Below, piece by piece: positions 1-8,712 of a stretch of 64,000 nt of DNA. Positions within the stretch are counted from its first letter, which is position 1. Each line of letters opens with the position of its first letter. The notes under the pieces were generated by a model. That model was not told the DNA's origin and did no database searches. It saw only the letters and a program-made list of their open reading frames with translations. A program made the position numbers and the translations under genes. Source of the stretch: Oscillospiraceae bacterium (GTDB lineage: Bacteria > Bacillota > Clostridia > Oscillospirales > Ruminococcaceae); contig JAFXGY010000050.1 in the NCBI GenBank assembly GCA_017536625.1, positions 1-64,000 on the forward strand, read 5' to 3'.

Positions 1-399
1 GATTACTATTACGCAAGAACCAGCGGTGAAATCCTCACCAATCGTACTTATTGGATCACCAAGACCAACGATTATCTTCCTGCAGCAAACTATACCTTCG
101 GCGCAGATGGCAAGATGCTTAATCCTCCTACTGTAGATCCCGAACCCGATCCTGATCCTGAACAGCCCGATCCGGAACCTGAAGTAAAGAACGGAATCGT
201 ATCTGAAGGCGGAAAACTTTGGTGGTATGTTGATGGTGTTAAGACCTACGGCGGTCTTATGCTCATCGATGGAGATTACTATTACGCAAGAACCAGCGGT
301 GAAATCCTCACCAACATCAGATATTGGATCACTAAGACCAATGGTTATCTTCCTGCAAGATATTATGAATTCGGAGCAGACGGCAAAATGCTCAATCCT
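1..399 (+). repeat. Two copies of a 273-nt in-frame coding module
   Basis: The segment at 1-126 recurs at 274-399 with few changes: the first 40 nt are identical, and both copies end in a GADGKMLNPP-coding stretch. The period is 273 nt (91 codons). The copies are in frame and encode protein modules; recombination between them could change protein length. Confidence 0.8.
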
Positions 400-408
400 C
401 CCGTTTGA
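1..408 (+). CDS. Modular surface protein, C-terminal part (5' end outside window)
   Basis: The reading frame is open from base 1 to the TGA at 406-408, so only the last 135 residues are visible. They hold two copies of an aromatic, glycine-rich module (GDYYYARTSGEILTN, then YWITKTN and FGADGKMLNPP) joined by an acidic Pro/Asp/Glu linker around residues 42-60. Such Tyr/Trp-rich repeats resemble the cell-wall-binding or glucan-binding repeats of secreted Gram-positive proteins, which hold enzymes or adhesins on the surface. No catalytic domain lies inside the window, so function is unknown. It sits just upstream of a capsule locus and is separated from it by a hairpin and a ribozyme-like RNA. 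Confidence 0.75.
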   Translation, partial: DYYYARTSGEILTNRTYWITKTNDYLPAANYTFGADGKMLNPPTVDPEPDPDPEQPDPEPEVKNGIVSEGGKLWWYVDGVKTYGGLMLIDGDYYYARTSGEILTNIRYWITKTNGYLPARYYEFGADGKMLNPPV

Positions 409-436
409 TTATAATCAGGAAACAATTCAATAAAAA

Positions 437-456
437 GCCCGACCGAAAGGTCGGGC
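437..456 (+). other. GAAA-tetraloop hairpin abutting the ribozyme cleavage site
   Basis: Eight perfect G/C-rich base pairs (437-444 with 449-456) close a GAAA loop, 28 nt after the upstream stop codon. No U-tract follows (next bases AGCCAUAC), so it is not a canonical intrinsic terminator. It ends one nucleotide before the predicted cleavage site at 457/458 and would form the 3' end of the upstream mRNA after cleavage. A role as a 3' stabiliser is inference. Confidence 0.7.
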
Positions 457-457
457 A

Positions 458-522
458 GCCATACAAAATCAGAGCCTCCACGCGGCGTACGGCGGAAACG
501 GAAAAATCCGGCTAATCTGATT
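458..522 (+). ncRNA. HDV-like self-cleaving ribozyme (predicted)
   Basis: The RNA folds into the nested double pseudoknot of the hepatitis-delta-like family. P1 pairs 458-464 with 487-493 (six pairs plus one A-C mismatch, 461/490). P2 is 467-473 with 516-522 (seven perfect pairs). P3 is GCC 474-476 with GGC 484-486. L3 is UCCACGC (477-483), very close to the HDV UCCUCGC loop. P1.1 is CC 478-479 with GG 494-495. P4 is CGGA/UCCG (499-502/507-510) with an AAAA loop. J4/2 reads GCUAA (511-515), placing the expected catalytic cytosine at 512. Cleavage would fall between A457 and G458. HDV-like ribozymes are known from gut Clostridia such as Faecalibacterium. The acyltransferase start codon lies 22 nt downstream. 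Activity is unproven; the P1 mismatch may slow it. Confidence 0.85.
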
Positions 523-544
523 ATCAAAAAAGTTGGGATGAAAT

Positions 545-1081
545 ATGTTTTCGAAAATTTTAGGATTATTGAATAAAATAATATATAAAATTAGATTTGG
601 AAAAAGTATTTGTTTTGAGGGTATTCCTGGGTTCGTGACACATATGCAGATATATGTAAAGTCGGGGAAAGTGAAAACAGGAAAAAACTTTGTTATAAAA
701 CAGGGAGTTTATATTGCTGCTGTTAATGGTGGAAAAATCAATATCGGAAATAATGTTTCTATAAATAGAAATTGCATTTTGGTGAGCCATGATTCTATTT
801 CAATAGGTGATAACTGTGCTGTTGGCCCGAACACAATTTTTTATGACCATGATCATAAATTTGGTATAAATGGGATAGAAAATGGATTTAAAACCGCTCC
901 AATTATAGTAGAGGATAATTGCTGGATTGGTGCTGGAGTGACAATTTTAAGAGGAACGCATATAGGTGAGGGTTGTATTATAGGAGCGGGAACTATCGTA
1001 AAAGGGAATATACCTGCACACTCACTTGTTACATCAGAACGAAGTATAAAAATTGTATCTATAAAAAACAGAGAGGAATAG
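545..1081 (+). CDS. Hexapeptide-repeat (LbH) O-acyltransferase
   Basis: This 178-residue protein has the left-handed beta-helix pattern of isoleucine-patch acyltransferases: repeated I-G-x-x hexads (INIGNNVSI, ISIGDNCAVG, CWIGAGVTIL, IGEGCIIGAG). The catalytic His region is at YDHDHKF (about residues 100-106). It probably acetylates a sugar of the repeat unit or a nucleotide sugar at the cytosol face. The start follows a GGGATG ribosome site and lies 22 nt after the ribozyme-like RNA, making it the first gene of the polysaccharide operon. Base composition is markedly AT-rich compared with genes after 5340, as in exchanged capsule blocks. Substrate unknown. Confidence 0.85.
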   Translation: MFSKILGLLNKIIYKIRFGKSICFEGIPGFVTHMQIYVKSGKVKTGKNFVIKQGVYIAAVNGGKINIGNNVSINRNCILVSHDSISIGDNCAVGPNTIFYDHDHKFGINGIENGFKTAPIIVEDNCWIGAGVTILRGTHIGEGCIIGAGTIVKGNIPAHSLVTSERSIKIVSIKNREE

Positions 1082-2089
1082 GTGGGTATGAGAGTGAGCA
1101 TTATTGTTCCGGTCTATAATGTGGAACAATATATAGATGAATGTATAAATTCGTTACTTAACCAAACTTTTGAAAATTATGAAATAATTTTTGTGGATGA
1201 TGGTTCCAGAGATAACAGCGGAAGTATTTGTGATGTTTATTGTGAAAAGTATCCAAATATTTGCAAAGTATTTCATAAAGAAAATCAAGGTGTTTTGTCA
1301 GCCAGAGATTTCGGAGTAAAAAAAGCCAATGGCGATATTATAGTTTTCCTTGATTCGGATGATTGCTTGCGGAAGGATGCTTTGGAAAAAATCTGCTGCA
1401 CATTTGAAAAGAAAAAATGTGATATGGTATTGTTTGAATTTTCAAATAATGAAAATTATAATAAAAAAGAAATAAATTTTGATTTTATAAATAATGAGGA
1501 AGTTGAAAAAAAACATTTGTATAAACAAATGTTATTAATCAGTTCATCAAATGCTGTTTGTTTAAAAGCTACCAAAAGGAGTTTGTTTAATACAGCTATT
1601 GATTATTCGAAATTTTATTTCGTAAAACATGGCGAAGATTTGCTGCAGTCACTTCAGATTGTGACAGACGCAAAAAAGATTGTTTATATAGATGAAGTAC
1701 TTTATTATTATAGGCAAAGGGAGAACAGCACAGTCCATTCTTTCGATCCAAACAGGCATAAATCCATAAAAGCAGTTCACCAGGAACTGGAAAAGTATAT
1801 TGATTTGTGGGAAGTTCCGGAATATCATCCATTGCATTACGCAAGAGAAGTAAGAGGATGGGTGGATACACTGTTTTTATATTATGACGGTAAAGCTGAT
1901 TCTGAAATATTGCGTGAATTGGCAGAAGATGAATATTTCAGAAATGCTTATGAAAAAATGGATTCTAAAGAACTTTCAAAGAAAAATCTCATCGCGGCAA
2001 AACTTCTTTATGAGAGAAAATATAAACTTTTGGAATTTTATATTGGCGTGATTGATGCTTTGAGGAAAATCAAAATGAAAATCAAATAA
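1082..2089 (+). CDS. Family 2 glycosyltransferase
   Basis: The N-terminus RVSIIVPVYNVEQYIDEC, the FVDDGSRDNSG stretch and the FLDSDD (DxD-type, metal and nucleotide binding) motif identify a GT-A fold family 2 enzyme that transfers a sugar from a nucleotide donor to the lipid-linked repeat unit. It is 335 residues with no membrane anchor evident, so it is peripheral or cytosolic. It begins with GTG directly after the preceding stop, served by AGAGG at 1072-1076; ATG 1088 is an in-frame alternative. Translation is likely coupled to the acyltransferase. Donor and acceptor cannot be told from sequence. Confidence 0.88.
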   Translation: MGMRVSIIVPVYNVEQYIDECINSLLNQTFENYEIIFVDDGSRDNSGSICDVYCEKYPNICKVFHKENQGVLSARDFGVKKANGDIIVFLDSDDCLRKDALEKICCTFEKKKCDMVLFEFSNNENYNKKEINFDFINNEEVEKKHLYKQMLLISSSNAVCLKATKRSLFNTAIDYSKFYFVKHGEDLLQSLQIVTDAKKIVYIDEVLYYYRQRENSTVHSFDPNRHKSIKAVHQELEKYIDLWEVPEYHPLHYAREVRGWVDTLFLYYDGKADSEILRELAEDEYFRNAYEKMDSKELSKKNLIAAKLLYERKYKLLEFYIGVIDALRKIKMKIK

Positions 2090-2167
2090 TATAAAAAGAC
2101 ATTTTGGATTAGTGATGCAACTTTAAACTGCGTTGAACTTCTTCGATTTAATATTATGGGGGTTAGC

Positions 2168-3247
2168 ATGAGGATAAAAAGAAAAAATATTTATTTAAAA
2201 GCATATTATCGGAAAAATTTAGGCGATGATATGTTTGTGCGGTGCATCACAGAACGTTATCCAAATTCAATATTTAAGATAGCAGCACATCCAAAGTATT
2301 CACAACATTTTAAAAATTTATCGAATATAAAGAGCTTTTCGTATCTTGAATATTTAATTGATACTTTTACTAATAAGATTTTTAAAAAAAACACATACAG
2401 GCAATGGGTGGAAGAAAGCGCGGACGCAACAGTACATATTGGCGGATCTATCTTTATTGAACCTGCAAAATTTATACCACCCCAAAATTACTATTCAAAT
2501 CCCAAAATTTTTTTTATTGGATGTAATTTTGGACCATATAAGACAAATGAGTACAAAGAATTTACATTTTTAAGGCTTCAGAAAGCCGAGGATGTATGTT
2601 TCCGAGACAAATACTCTTATGATATGTTTTCAGATTTAGATAATGTAAGGGTTGCGCCTGATGTGCTATTCGGATACAAAGGTTATCCAACGCCCAAAAC
2701 AGGCTATGGAATAGGAATAAGTGTAATTGATCTTGAAAATCGTTCTGATTTAAAACACATGGCAGACGAATACTATAATGTTATAGCTCAAATAGTAGAT
2801 GATTGTGTTTTTAAAGGAATACCTGTAAAGTTAATTAGCTTTTGCGAGGACGAAGGGGACAAAAAAGCGATACAAGAAATTACAAACAGATGTAAAACAA
2901 ACAGAGCTGAAATATGCGAATATAACGGAGATATTGATGCTATACTTGATGAAATTAATGAGTGCGAGTATGTAGTTGCTTCGAGATTTCACGCAATGAT
3001 TATCGGTTGGTGTCTTTCTAAAAAAGTATTTCCTATAATATATAGCGATAAACAAACTAATGTTATTGATGATGTGGGTTATTTTGGTGCTAAATGGGAT
3101 TTAAGGAAAGAAGTGTACACGGCAGATAAATTGTTTAAAGATACCACCTCTTCTAATAATCATAACATCGAAAGATTCATAAAAGAAGCGGATAGTCAAT
3201 TTGAAGCGCTGGACGACTATCTTAAATATGAAGGAGATTTTATTTAA
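2168..3247 (+). CDS. Polysaccharide pyruvyl transferase family protein
   Basis: This 359-residue protein has the family hallmarks: an N-terminal KNLGDDMF segment, VHIGGSIF, a central RDKYSYDMF/VAPDVLF region and the C-terminal VASRFHAMIIGW motif shared with CsaB and EpsO-type enzymes. These enzymes usually move pyruvate from phosphoenolpyruvate onto a sugar as a ketal, adding negative charge to the polymer; some relatives act differently. I chose ATG 2168 because a GGGGG site lies at 2158-2162; the in-frame ATG 2156 has no such site. The stop overlaps the next start by one base. Confidence 0.85.
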   Translation: MRIKRKNIYLKAYYRKNLGDDMFVRCITERYPNSIFKIAAHPKYSQHFKNLSNIKSFSYLEYLIDTFTNKIFKKNTYRQWVEESADATVHIGGSIFIEPAKFIPPQNYYSNPKIFFIGCNFGPYKTNEYKEFTFLRLQKAEDVCFRDKYSYDMFSDLDNVRVAPDVLFGYKGYPTPKTGYGIGISVIDLENRSDLKHMADEYYNVIAQIVDDCVFKGIPVKLISFCEDEGDKKAIQEITNRCKTNRAEICEYNGDIDAILDEINECEYVVASRFHAMIIGWCLSKKVFPIIYSDKQTNVIDDVGYFGAKWDLRKEVYTADKLFKDTTSSNNHNIERFIKEADSQFEALDDYLKYEGDFI

Positions 3248-3783
3248 TGTATATTTTTTCGTCTTTATTGAGTAAGAGAAAAATAAAAAAGCTAAAAAAA
3301 CAATTGAAATATTGCGGAGAACATGTATATATTGATTCATCTACTTTTGTGGATAAGCCTAATTTAGTCTCTATTTCAGACAACTGCCATATACAACAAT
3401 GATGCAAAATTTTTGGTAGCGGGGGAGGAGTAATAATTGGTGAAGGGACGATTCTTGCCCACGATATACAAATTTTTGCAAGAAATCATTATTACGATGG
3501 AATTGATTTGGAGATGATTCCATATGATAAAAGATTTGTTGAAAAACCAGTTGTAATCGGTAAATATGTATGGATAGGAGCACGGAGCACTATACTACCA
3601 GGAGTTAAAATAGGAGATGGTGCGGTAATAGGCGCTGCTTCGGTAGTCACTAAAGATGTTCCAAATGGAGCTGTTGTGGGTGGAAATCCTGCAAGAATTA
3701 TAAAATATAGAAATATGGAAGTGTATAATAGGCTATTATTAGAAGATAAGGGATACATAAAACATAAAAAGTATGAGAAATAA
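3247..3783 (+). pseudogene. LbH acyltransferase interrupted by in-frame TGA
   Basis: From ATG 3247 the frame reads a normal N-terminus (HVYIDSSTFVDKPNLVSIS, then CHIQQ), meets TGA at 3400-3402 (codon 52), and continues in the same frame with [20 protein letters not shown] and the usual hexads to TAA at 3781-3783. The alignment-like continuity on both sides points to a single nonsense change (from TGG, GGA or CGA), not a frameshift. TGA is an ordinary stop elsewhere in the window. Expression could still give a C-terminal fragment from ATG 3508, but the start of the beta-helix would be missing. Alternatives are a sequencing error, strain heterogeneity or read-through. Confidence 0.75.
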
Positions 3784-5272
3784 TAATGTTTTTAATCAAA
3801 AAATAAATAAAAATATTATTAAAATATTGTTGATGTTCGGAATAACAATTGTTGCTCAAAGTTTGGCATTAATGAAATCGACTTTAGTAGCATCCTATTT
3901 TGGAACTTCGGAAGAAATTGATGCATATAATTTAGTTAACAGCATGATTTCATTTGTCTTCGCAATTGTTGTTTCGGGAATACCTACAATTATTATTCCG
4001 GAATATGTTAATGGAAATAAAAAGAATGCAGCAGATACATTTATTACTGTAATATATGGCGGCGGATTAATGGTTGCGGTTATGATGCTTTTGCTTAGAT
4101 ACCCGCTTATTAATTTGTTTAGCAACAGAGGAGATATTTTTATAACGACAGCCGCAAATGTTCTCGTGATATTGTTGCTATCGCAGTATTTAGCTGCGTT
4201 TTCTGGAATCACGGTTGCTTTTTTTCAATGTGAAGGCAAATATAATATCCCCAAAATAATTAATCTTATATGCCAGATAGTGGTAGTTGTTATATTACTA
4301 CATAAAAACGGTAAGATTAGTGTCATAGAATATGCTGTAATTATTGCTTTTGGCAGTATATTAGGTTTTATTGTAGATACTTTTATTGCATTTAAAATGG
4401 GTTGGCGTTTAATGCCAAGATTATGTTTAAATCAAGAGAGTTTGTCATTATTAAAAAAATTCATACCAATGCTTTTTAGTGGTGGAATCTATCAATTATC
4501 TTTATTTGTAGACTCCATAATGGCGTCTTTTTTGTCAACAGGAATGGTTACGATTCTTAGCTATTCTACACAGGTTTCGTCAATGGCAAGTTCAATAGTT
4601 GTCGGTAATTTGTTACAGTATATTTATCCCAAAATAGCCAAAAGAATTAATGAAAATGGATATCAGGATCGTTTTTGGGGACAGAGCAGAGGCTTGCACG
4701 CGGTTGTCTGCTTAATGATAGCTGGGTTTATGTGCGTTGGTAGAGAAGCAATATTTGTATTATTAAATCATGGTAAGTTTTCATCTGAAGCATGCGAAAT
4801 TGTATTTTTTTCTGCAATGATTTATATTTATGGACAAGGTGTTAGTATCATCAGAGATATGATGTATAGATATTTTTATGCTATGGGTAACACAAAGATT
4901 CCTGCACAGAACAGTGTATTCGTTAGTATAAGTAATATATTATTTAGCTTGCTGTTTGTGAAAATAATGGGATTTTATGGAATTGTGTTGGGAACTGTCT
5001 TGTCTTCACTGATATCCTTAGGTATTATTATGTATAGATTTAATAAAACAATTGGTTTTTCCCAAAAAACATCAAAAATTATAGGAATGTTTATAAATAA
5101 TTTTTTGATTATGTTGGTAACAGTTGTTTTGGTATATCTTACTAAATCAATATTACCCATAGAAAATGATTTGCTTTCTATTTTGACATATGGGGTAGAA
5201 ACAGTTGCTTTGTATGTACTTATTCATTTTGTTTTTAATAGACAAACAATTAGTGACATAAAAAGCTTATAA
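3773..5272 (+). CDS. MOP-superfamily lipid-linked repeat-unit flippase (MurJ/Wzx-like)
   Basis: This 499-residue integral membrane protein has about 13-14 hydrophobic segments and the MviN/MurJ signature region near the N-terminus ([32 protein letters not shown]). In this setting it most likely moves the undecaprenyl-linked repeat unit across the membrane rather than lipid II. It starts inside the last codons of the interrupted acyltransferase (11-nt overlap) with a poor ribosome site, so it probably relies on coupling. If the upstream nonsense codon stops translation early, flippase expression could suffer. It is the last AT-rich gene of the block. Confidence 0.85.
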   Translation: MRNNNVFNQKINKNIIKILLMFGITIVAQSLALMKSTLVASYFGTSEEIDAYNLVNSMISFVFAIVVSGIPTIIIPEYVNGNKKNAADTFITVIYGGGLMVAVMMLLLRYPLINLFSNRGDIFITTAANVLVILLLSQYLAAFSGITVAFFQCEGKYNIPKIINLICQIVVVVILLHKNGKISVIEYAVIIAFGSILGFIVDTFIAFKMGWRLMPRLCLNQESLSLLKKFIPMLFSGGIYQLSLFVDSIMASFLSTGMVTILSYSTQVSSMASSIVVGNLLQYIYPKIAKRINENGYQDRFWGQSRGLHAVVCLMIAGFMCVGREAIFVLLNHGKFSSEACEIVFFSAMIYIYGQGVSIIRDMMYRYFYAMGNTKIPAQNSVFVSISNILFSLLFVKIMGFYGIVLGTVLSSLISLGIIMYRFNKTIGFSQKTSKIIGMFINNFLIMLVTVVLVYLTKSILPIENDLLSILTYGVETVALYVLIHFVFNRQTISDIKSL

Positions 5273-5339
5273 AAACAAAAACGCTGAAAGAACTAATTAA
5301 ACGTGTTTAATAGTTATAAAGAAAGGAGGCTCCCCATTT

Positions 5340-6326
5340 ATGAAGCGCTGTATAAAATCAGCCGTGCTCATGGCTTTGGTTTTGAGCATGCTCATGGCTT
5401 TTTGCGGATGTAAAATGAGCAAAGAGCAGGTCATAATCTATACCAGTGCAGAAAATTACCGCGTTGAATATATGTGGGAACGCCTTTCGGAAGAATTTCC
5501 GGAATATGATATTCTTATCGAATATATGCCTACCGGCAACCATGCCGCAAGACTTCTTGCTGAAGGAACCGAAAGCGTGTGCGATATAGTATATGACCTC
5601 GAATATACATATCTCGAACAGCTCGCAAAAGAAGGGATCCTTGCGGATCTTTCGGAATACGATTTTTCTGTTTTTGCGGATGATGTAAACCGCAGCAGTT
5701 TTTATATGGCGGAATACCGCAACGGTGGCTGTATTGTTGTGAATCCGGATGTACTTAAAAAACATGGGCTTGATTCACCAAAATCCTATGCGGAACTTTT
5801 GGACCCGAAATATAAAAACCTTGTTTCAATGCCGAACCCAATGTCTTCCGGAACGGGATATATGTTTTTGCTTGCGATGGTGAATGAAATGGGGGAAGAG
5901 AAGGCTTTTGAATATTTCGATAAGCTTTCCGAAAACGTCCTCCAGTTCACTTCTTCCGGTTCGGGGCCGGTCAATGCGCTTGTTCAGGGCGAAGCCGCCA
6001 TCGGCCTTACAAGCACCGGCGTTGCAGTTAATGCTCTGAATGATGGAGCAAAGCTCGAAATCCTATATTTCGATGAAGGTTCACCATATTCCCTTTATGG
6101 CCAAACCATGGTTGCAGGAAAAGAAAACAAGCCGGAAGTCAAGGCGGTTTTTGATTTTCTTTATGAAACCTATGCTTATGAAAATTGCGAAAAATTTTTC
6201 CCGGAACAAATTTTTAAAAACAAGACCTTCGAGGTCAATAATTATCCTTCCGATATTCTTTACTGCAATATGGAAGGCGATACAAATGATATGAAAAGCT
6301 ATTTGCTTTCAAAATGGAAGTATTGA
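5340..6326 (+). CDS. ABC transporter substrate-binding lipoprotein
   Basis: This 328-residue extracellular solute-binding protein starts with a lipoprotein signal (hydrophobic core 8-21, lipobox-like AFCGC ending at Cys24). The mature part begins with VIIYTSAENYRVEY, the style of FbpA/AfuA (iron III) and of 2-aminoethylphosphonate or polyamine binders, and later has SSGSGPVNALVQGEAAIGLT. It starts after a strong AAAGGAGG site and begins a three-gene operon with an ATPase and a double permease. Ligand is unresolved: ferric iron, phosphonate or a polyamine-like solute. GC content rises sharply here compared with the capsule genes just before it. Confidence 0.82.
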   Translation: MKRCIKSAVLMALVLSMLMAFCGCKMSKEQVIIYTSAENYRVEYMWERLSEEFPEYDILIEYMPTGNHAARLLAEGTESVCDIVYDLEYTYLEQLAKEGILADLSEYDFSVFADDVNRSSFYMAEYRNGGCIVVNPDVLKKHGLDSPKSYAELLDPKYKNLVSMPNPMSSGTGYMFLLAMVNEMGEEKAFEYFDKLSENVLQFTSSGSGPVNALVQGEAAIGLTSTGVAVNALNDGAKLEILYFDEGSPYSLYGQTMVAGKENKPEVKAVFDFLYETYAYENCEKFFPEQIFKNKTFEVNNYPSDILYCNMEGDTNDMKSYLLSKWKY

Positions 6327-6355
6327 TGATAAAGTGTTCGGAAAGGTAAATTTTA

Positions 6356-7120
6356 ATGCAGGAAGTTAAAAAACTGGAAATCATAAATCTTTGCAAAGAA
6401 TATGACGGCGAAGACTTCGTTATAAAAAATATCAGTTTTGATGTTTTTGACGGGGAGTTTCTCTCCATTCTCGGTTCTTCCGGTTGCGGAAAAACAACCG
6501 TTTTAAGAATGCTTATCGGCGTTCTGAATCCAACTTCCGGAAAGATCTTAAAGGACGGAAAGGACATCACCGAAGTCCACCCATCAAAAAGAGGAATGGG
6601 AATTGTATTCCAGAACTATGCGCTTTTTGAAAATATGACTGTTTTTATGAATGTCGCCTATGCTCTCAAAATACATAAAATCCCGAATTATAAGGAACAG
6701 ACCGATGATATCCTCAGAAGGCTCGGTCTCGAGGAACTCCGTGATAAAAAACCTGCGGAACTTTCCGGCGGGCAGCAGCAAAGAGTTGCCATCGCAAGAA
6801 CAATGGCGCTGAAACCCGATATAATCCTTTTTGATGAACCTCTTTCCGCGCTGGATGTTTCCACAAGACTTCTGCTCAGGAATGAGATAAAAGCGCTTCA
6901 GAAGGAATCCGGAATAACGATGATTTATGTTACCCATGACCAGGAAGAAGCCTTTGCCATGTCCGATAGAATCATGGTTATGAAAGAAGGAGAAATCCAG
7001 CAAATCGCCTCGCCGGAAGAACTTGTTGAAAAGCCCGCGAATGAATTTGTGAAAGAATTTGTAATCGATAACCTTCAGATGAAAATAGATGCCCTTGCGA
7101 AATACAGGAGGAACAGCTGA
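6356..7120 (+). CDS. ABC transporter ATP-binding protein (FbpC/PotA type)
   Basis: A 254-residue ATPase with Walker A GSSGCGKTT (about residues 41-49), Q-loop VFQNYALF, signature LSGGQQQRVAIAR, Walker B IILFDEPLSALD and the switch His in YVTHDQEEAFA. It has no long C-terminal TOBE extension, unlike full-length PotA or FbpC. It powers the importer formed with the flanking binding protein and permease. Its stop and the permease start share one base (TGATG), so the genes are translationally coupled. Confidence 0.9.
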   Translation: MQEVKKLEIINLCKEYDGEDFVIKNISFDVFDGEFLSILGSSGCGKTTVLRMLIGVLNPTSGKILKDGKDITEVHPSKRGMGIVFQNYALFENMTVFMNVAYALKIHKIPNYKEQTDDILRRLGLEELRDKKPAELSGGQQQRVAIARTMALKPDIILFDEPLSALDVSTRLLLRNEIKALQKESGITMIYVTHDQEEAFAMSDRIMVMKEGEIQQIASPEELVEKPANEFVKEFVIDNLQMKIDALAKYRRNS

Positions 7121-8691
7121 TGAACCGAATCCGTCAGAAAGATGCCTCCGGGGTATGGATAGTTCCGGCGGTGCTTACGCTTTTCCTGACATTTCTGATA
7201 ATAGTTCCCCTTGCGGCAATGTTTCTGAATATCGACGGAGAAAGCATAAATGAAGTTATACGAAGAAGCGAGTTTTTTTCAGTAATCGGAAATTCGGTTT
7301 TGGTTTCGCTTCTCACAACGGCAATTTCAATAGTTCTTGCCTATATCTTTGCGTGGTGCGTTATCAGAACGGCAATGCCGTTCAAAAAACTCTTCCGCAT
7401 TCTTGTTATAATTCCGATGCTTATTCCCTCAATTTCCATCGGAATGGGCGTTGTGCTCCTTTTGGGAAACAACGGAATAGTCACAAATATTTTCGGATTC
7501 GGAAGCGATATTTACGGAATAAACGGAATAGTGCTCGGTTCCGTGCTCTATTCTTTGCCCGTTGCGTTTTTGATGATAGAAAATATACTCAAATTCGAAG
7601 ACAGCGCACCTTATGAAGCGGCAAATGTTCTTGGAATTCCGGCAAAAAACCGTTTTTTTGCCATAACGCTGCCGTACCTTAAAAAACCGATGATTGCGGT
7701 TGCTTTTTCTGTTTTCACTCTTTCCTTCACGGATTATGGTGTACCCCTTATGGTTGGCGGAAAATTCAAAACTCTTCCGGTGCTTATGTATCAGGAAGTT
7801 ATCGGTCAGCTTAATTTCGGGAAAGGCTGCGTTTACGGAATGATCCTTCTCATTCCGGCGGTTCTTGCTTTTGTAATCGACCTTATGAGCAAAAACAACA
7901 GCAGCTCTTCCTTTGTAATAAAACCGTTCGAGATAAAAAAGAATACATTTAAAGATTTTTTTGCGGGGGTTTATTCTTCGGCACTTTCGGCTTTCAGTTT
8001 TCTTCCGATAGTTTCGTTCATAGTCCTTGCTTTTGTGAAGAAATATCCTTCGGATATGACCTTCACCTTTGAAAATTTTGAAAAAACCCTTCGCATGGGC
8101 GGAAGCACCTATCTCAGAAATTCCGTGCTCATAGCCGTGCTCACCGCCGCAATCGGCGTGCTCACCGCGGTGCTCACCGCATATTTCACCGCAAGGACTG
8201 CGGGAAAGTTGGGAAAATATCTTCATCTTGTGGCAATGTCCACCGCCGCGATTCCCGGAATAGTCCTTGGCCTTTCCTATGTTCTGCTTTTCAAAGGCAG
8301 TGCGCTTTACGGAACTCTTATCATACTTGTTATGGTGAACATGGTCCATTTCTTCTCGTCGCCGTATCTTATGATGCACACAAGTTTTTCAAAGGTGAAC
8401 GAAAATCTTGAATCAGTGGCATCCACCCTCGGAATAGGGAAGATGCGCCTTCTGAAAGATGTTCTTATTCCCAAATGTGCCCATACCGTCGGGGAGATGT
8501 TCTCCTATTTCTTCGTAAACTGTATGATGACCATTTCGGCGGTTTCGTTCCTTGCTAATACCGGCACAAAGCCGATTTCCCTTATGATAAACCAGTTCGA
8601 AGCCCAGGGCCAGCTTGAATTTGCAGCGGCGGTTTCGATTATGATACTCACCGTGAACCTGATAATGAAAAGCGTTATCAGGGAAAAATAA
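7120..8691 (+). CDS. ABC transporter permease, fused double-domain (FbpB type)
   Basis: This 523-residue membrane protein carries two tandem binding-protein-dependent permease units, each with about six segments and an EAA-like loop (YEAANVLGIPAKNRFFAITLP near residues 166-186, ESVASTLGIGKMRLLKDVLIP near 431-451). Such double-length permeases are typical of FbpB-like iron importers and some phosphonate systems, and form the whole channel as one chain. It completes the three-gene importer and is followed 21 nt later by sugar-nucleotide genes. Confidence 0.88.
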   Translation: MNRIRQKDASGVWIVPAVLTLFLTFLIIVPLAAMFLNIDGESINEVIRRSEFFSVIGNSVLVSLLTTAISIVLAYIFAWCVIRTAMPFKKLFRILVIIPMLIPSISIGMGVVLLLGNNGIVTNIFGFGSDIYGINGIVLGSVLYSLPVAFLMIENILKFEDSAPYEAANVLGIPAKNRFFAITLPYLKKPMIAVAFSVFTLSFTDYGVPLMVGGKFKTLPVLMYQEVIGQLNFGKGCVYGMILLIPAVLAFVIDLMSKNNSSSSFVIKPFEIKKNTFKDFFAGVYSSALSAFSFLPIVSFIVLAFVKKYPSDMTFTFENFEKTLRMGGSTYLRNSVLIAVLTAAIGVLTAVLTAYFTARTAGKLGKYLHLVAMSTAAIPGIVLGLSYVLLFKGSALYGTLIILVMVNMVHFFSSPYLMMHTSFSKVNENLESVASTLGIGKMRLLKDVLIPKCAHTVGEMFSYFFVNCMMTISAVSFLANTGTKPISLMINQFEAQGQLEFAAAVSIMILTVNLIMKSVIREK

Positions 8692-8712
8692 AAACAGAAA
8701 AGAAGTGAAAAA

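Noticed and set aside
437..460. Hairpin as a normal intrinsic terminator of the surface-protein gene
   Set aside because: No U-tract follows the stem; the following bases form the 5' strand of the ribozyme P1 helix.
3400..3402. TGA as a recoded tryptophan or selenocysteine codon
   Set aside because: TGA ends many intact genes in the window (for example at 406, 6324, 16327), the enzyme family needs no selenocysteine, and no SECIS-like hairpin follows.
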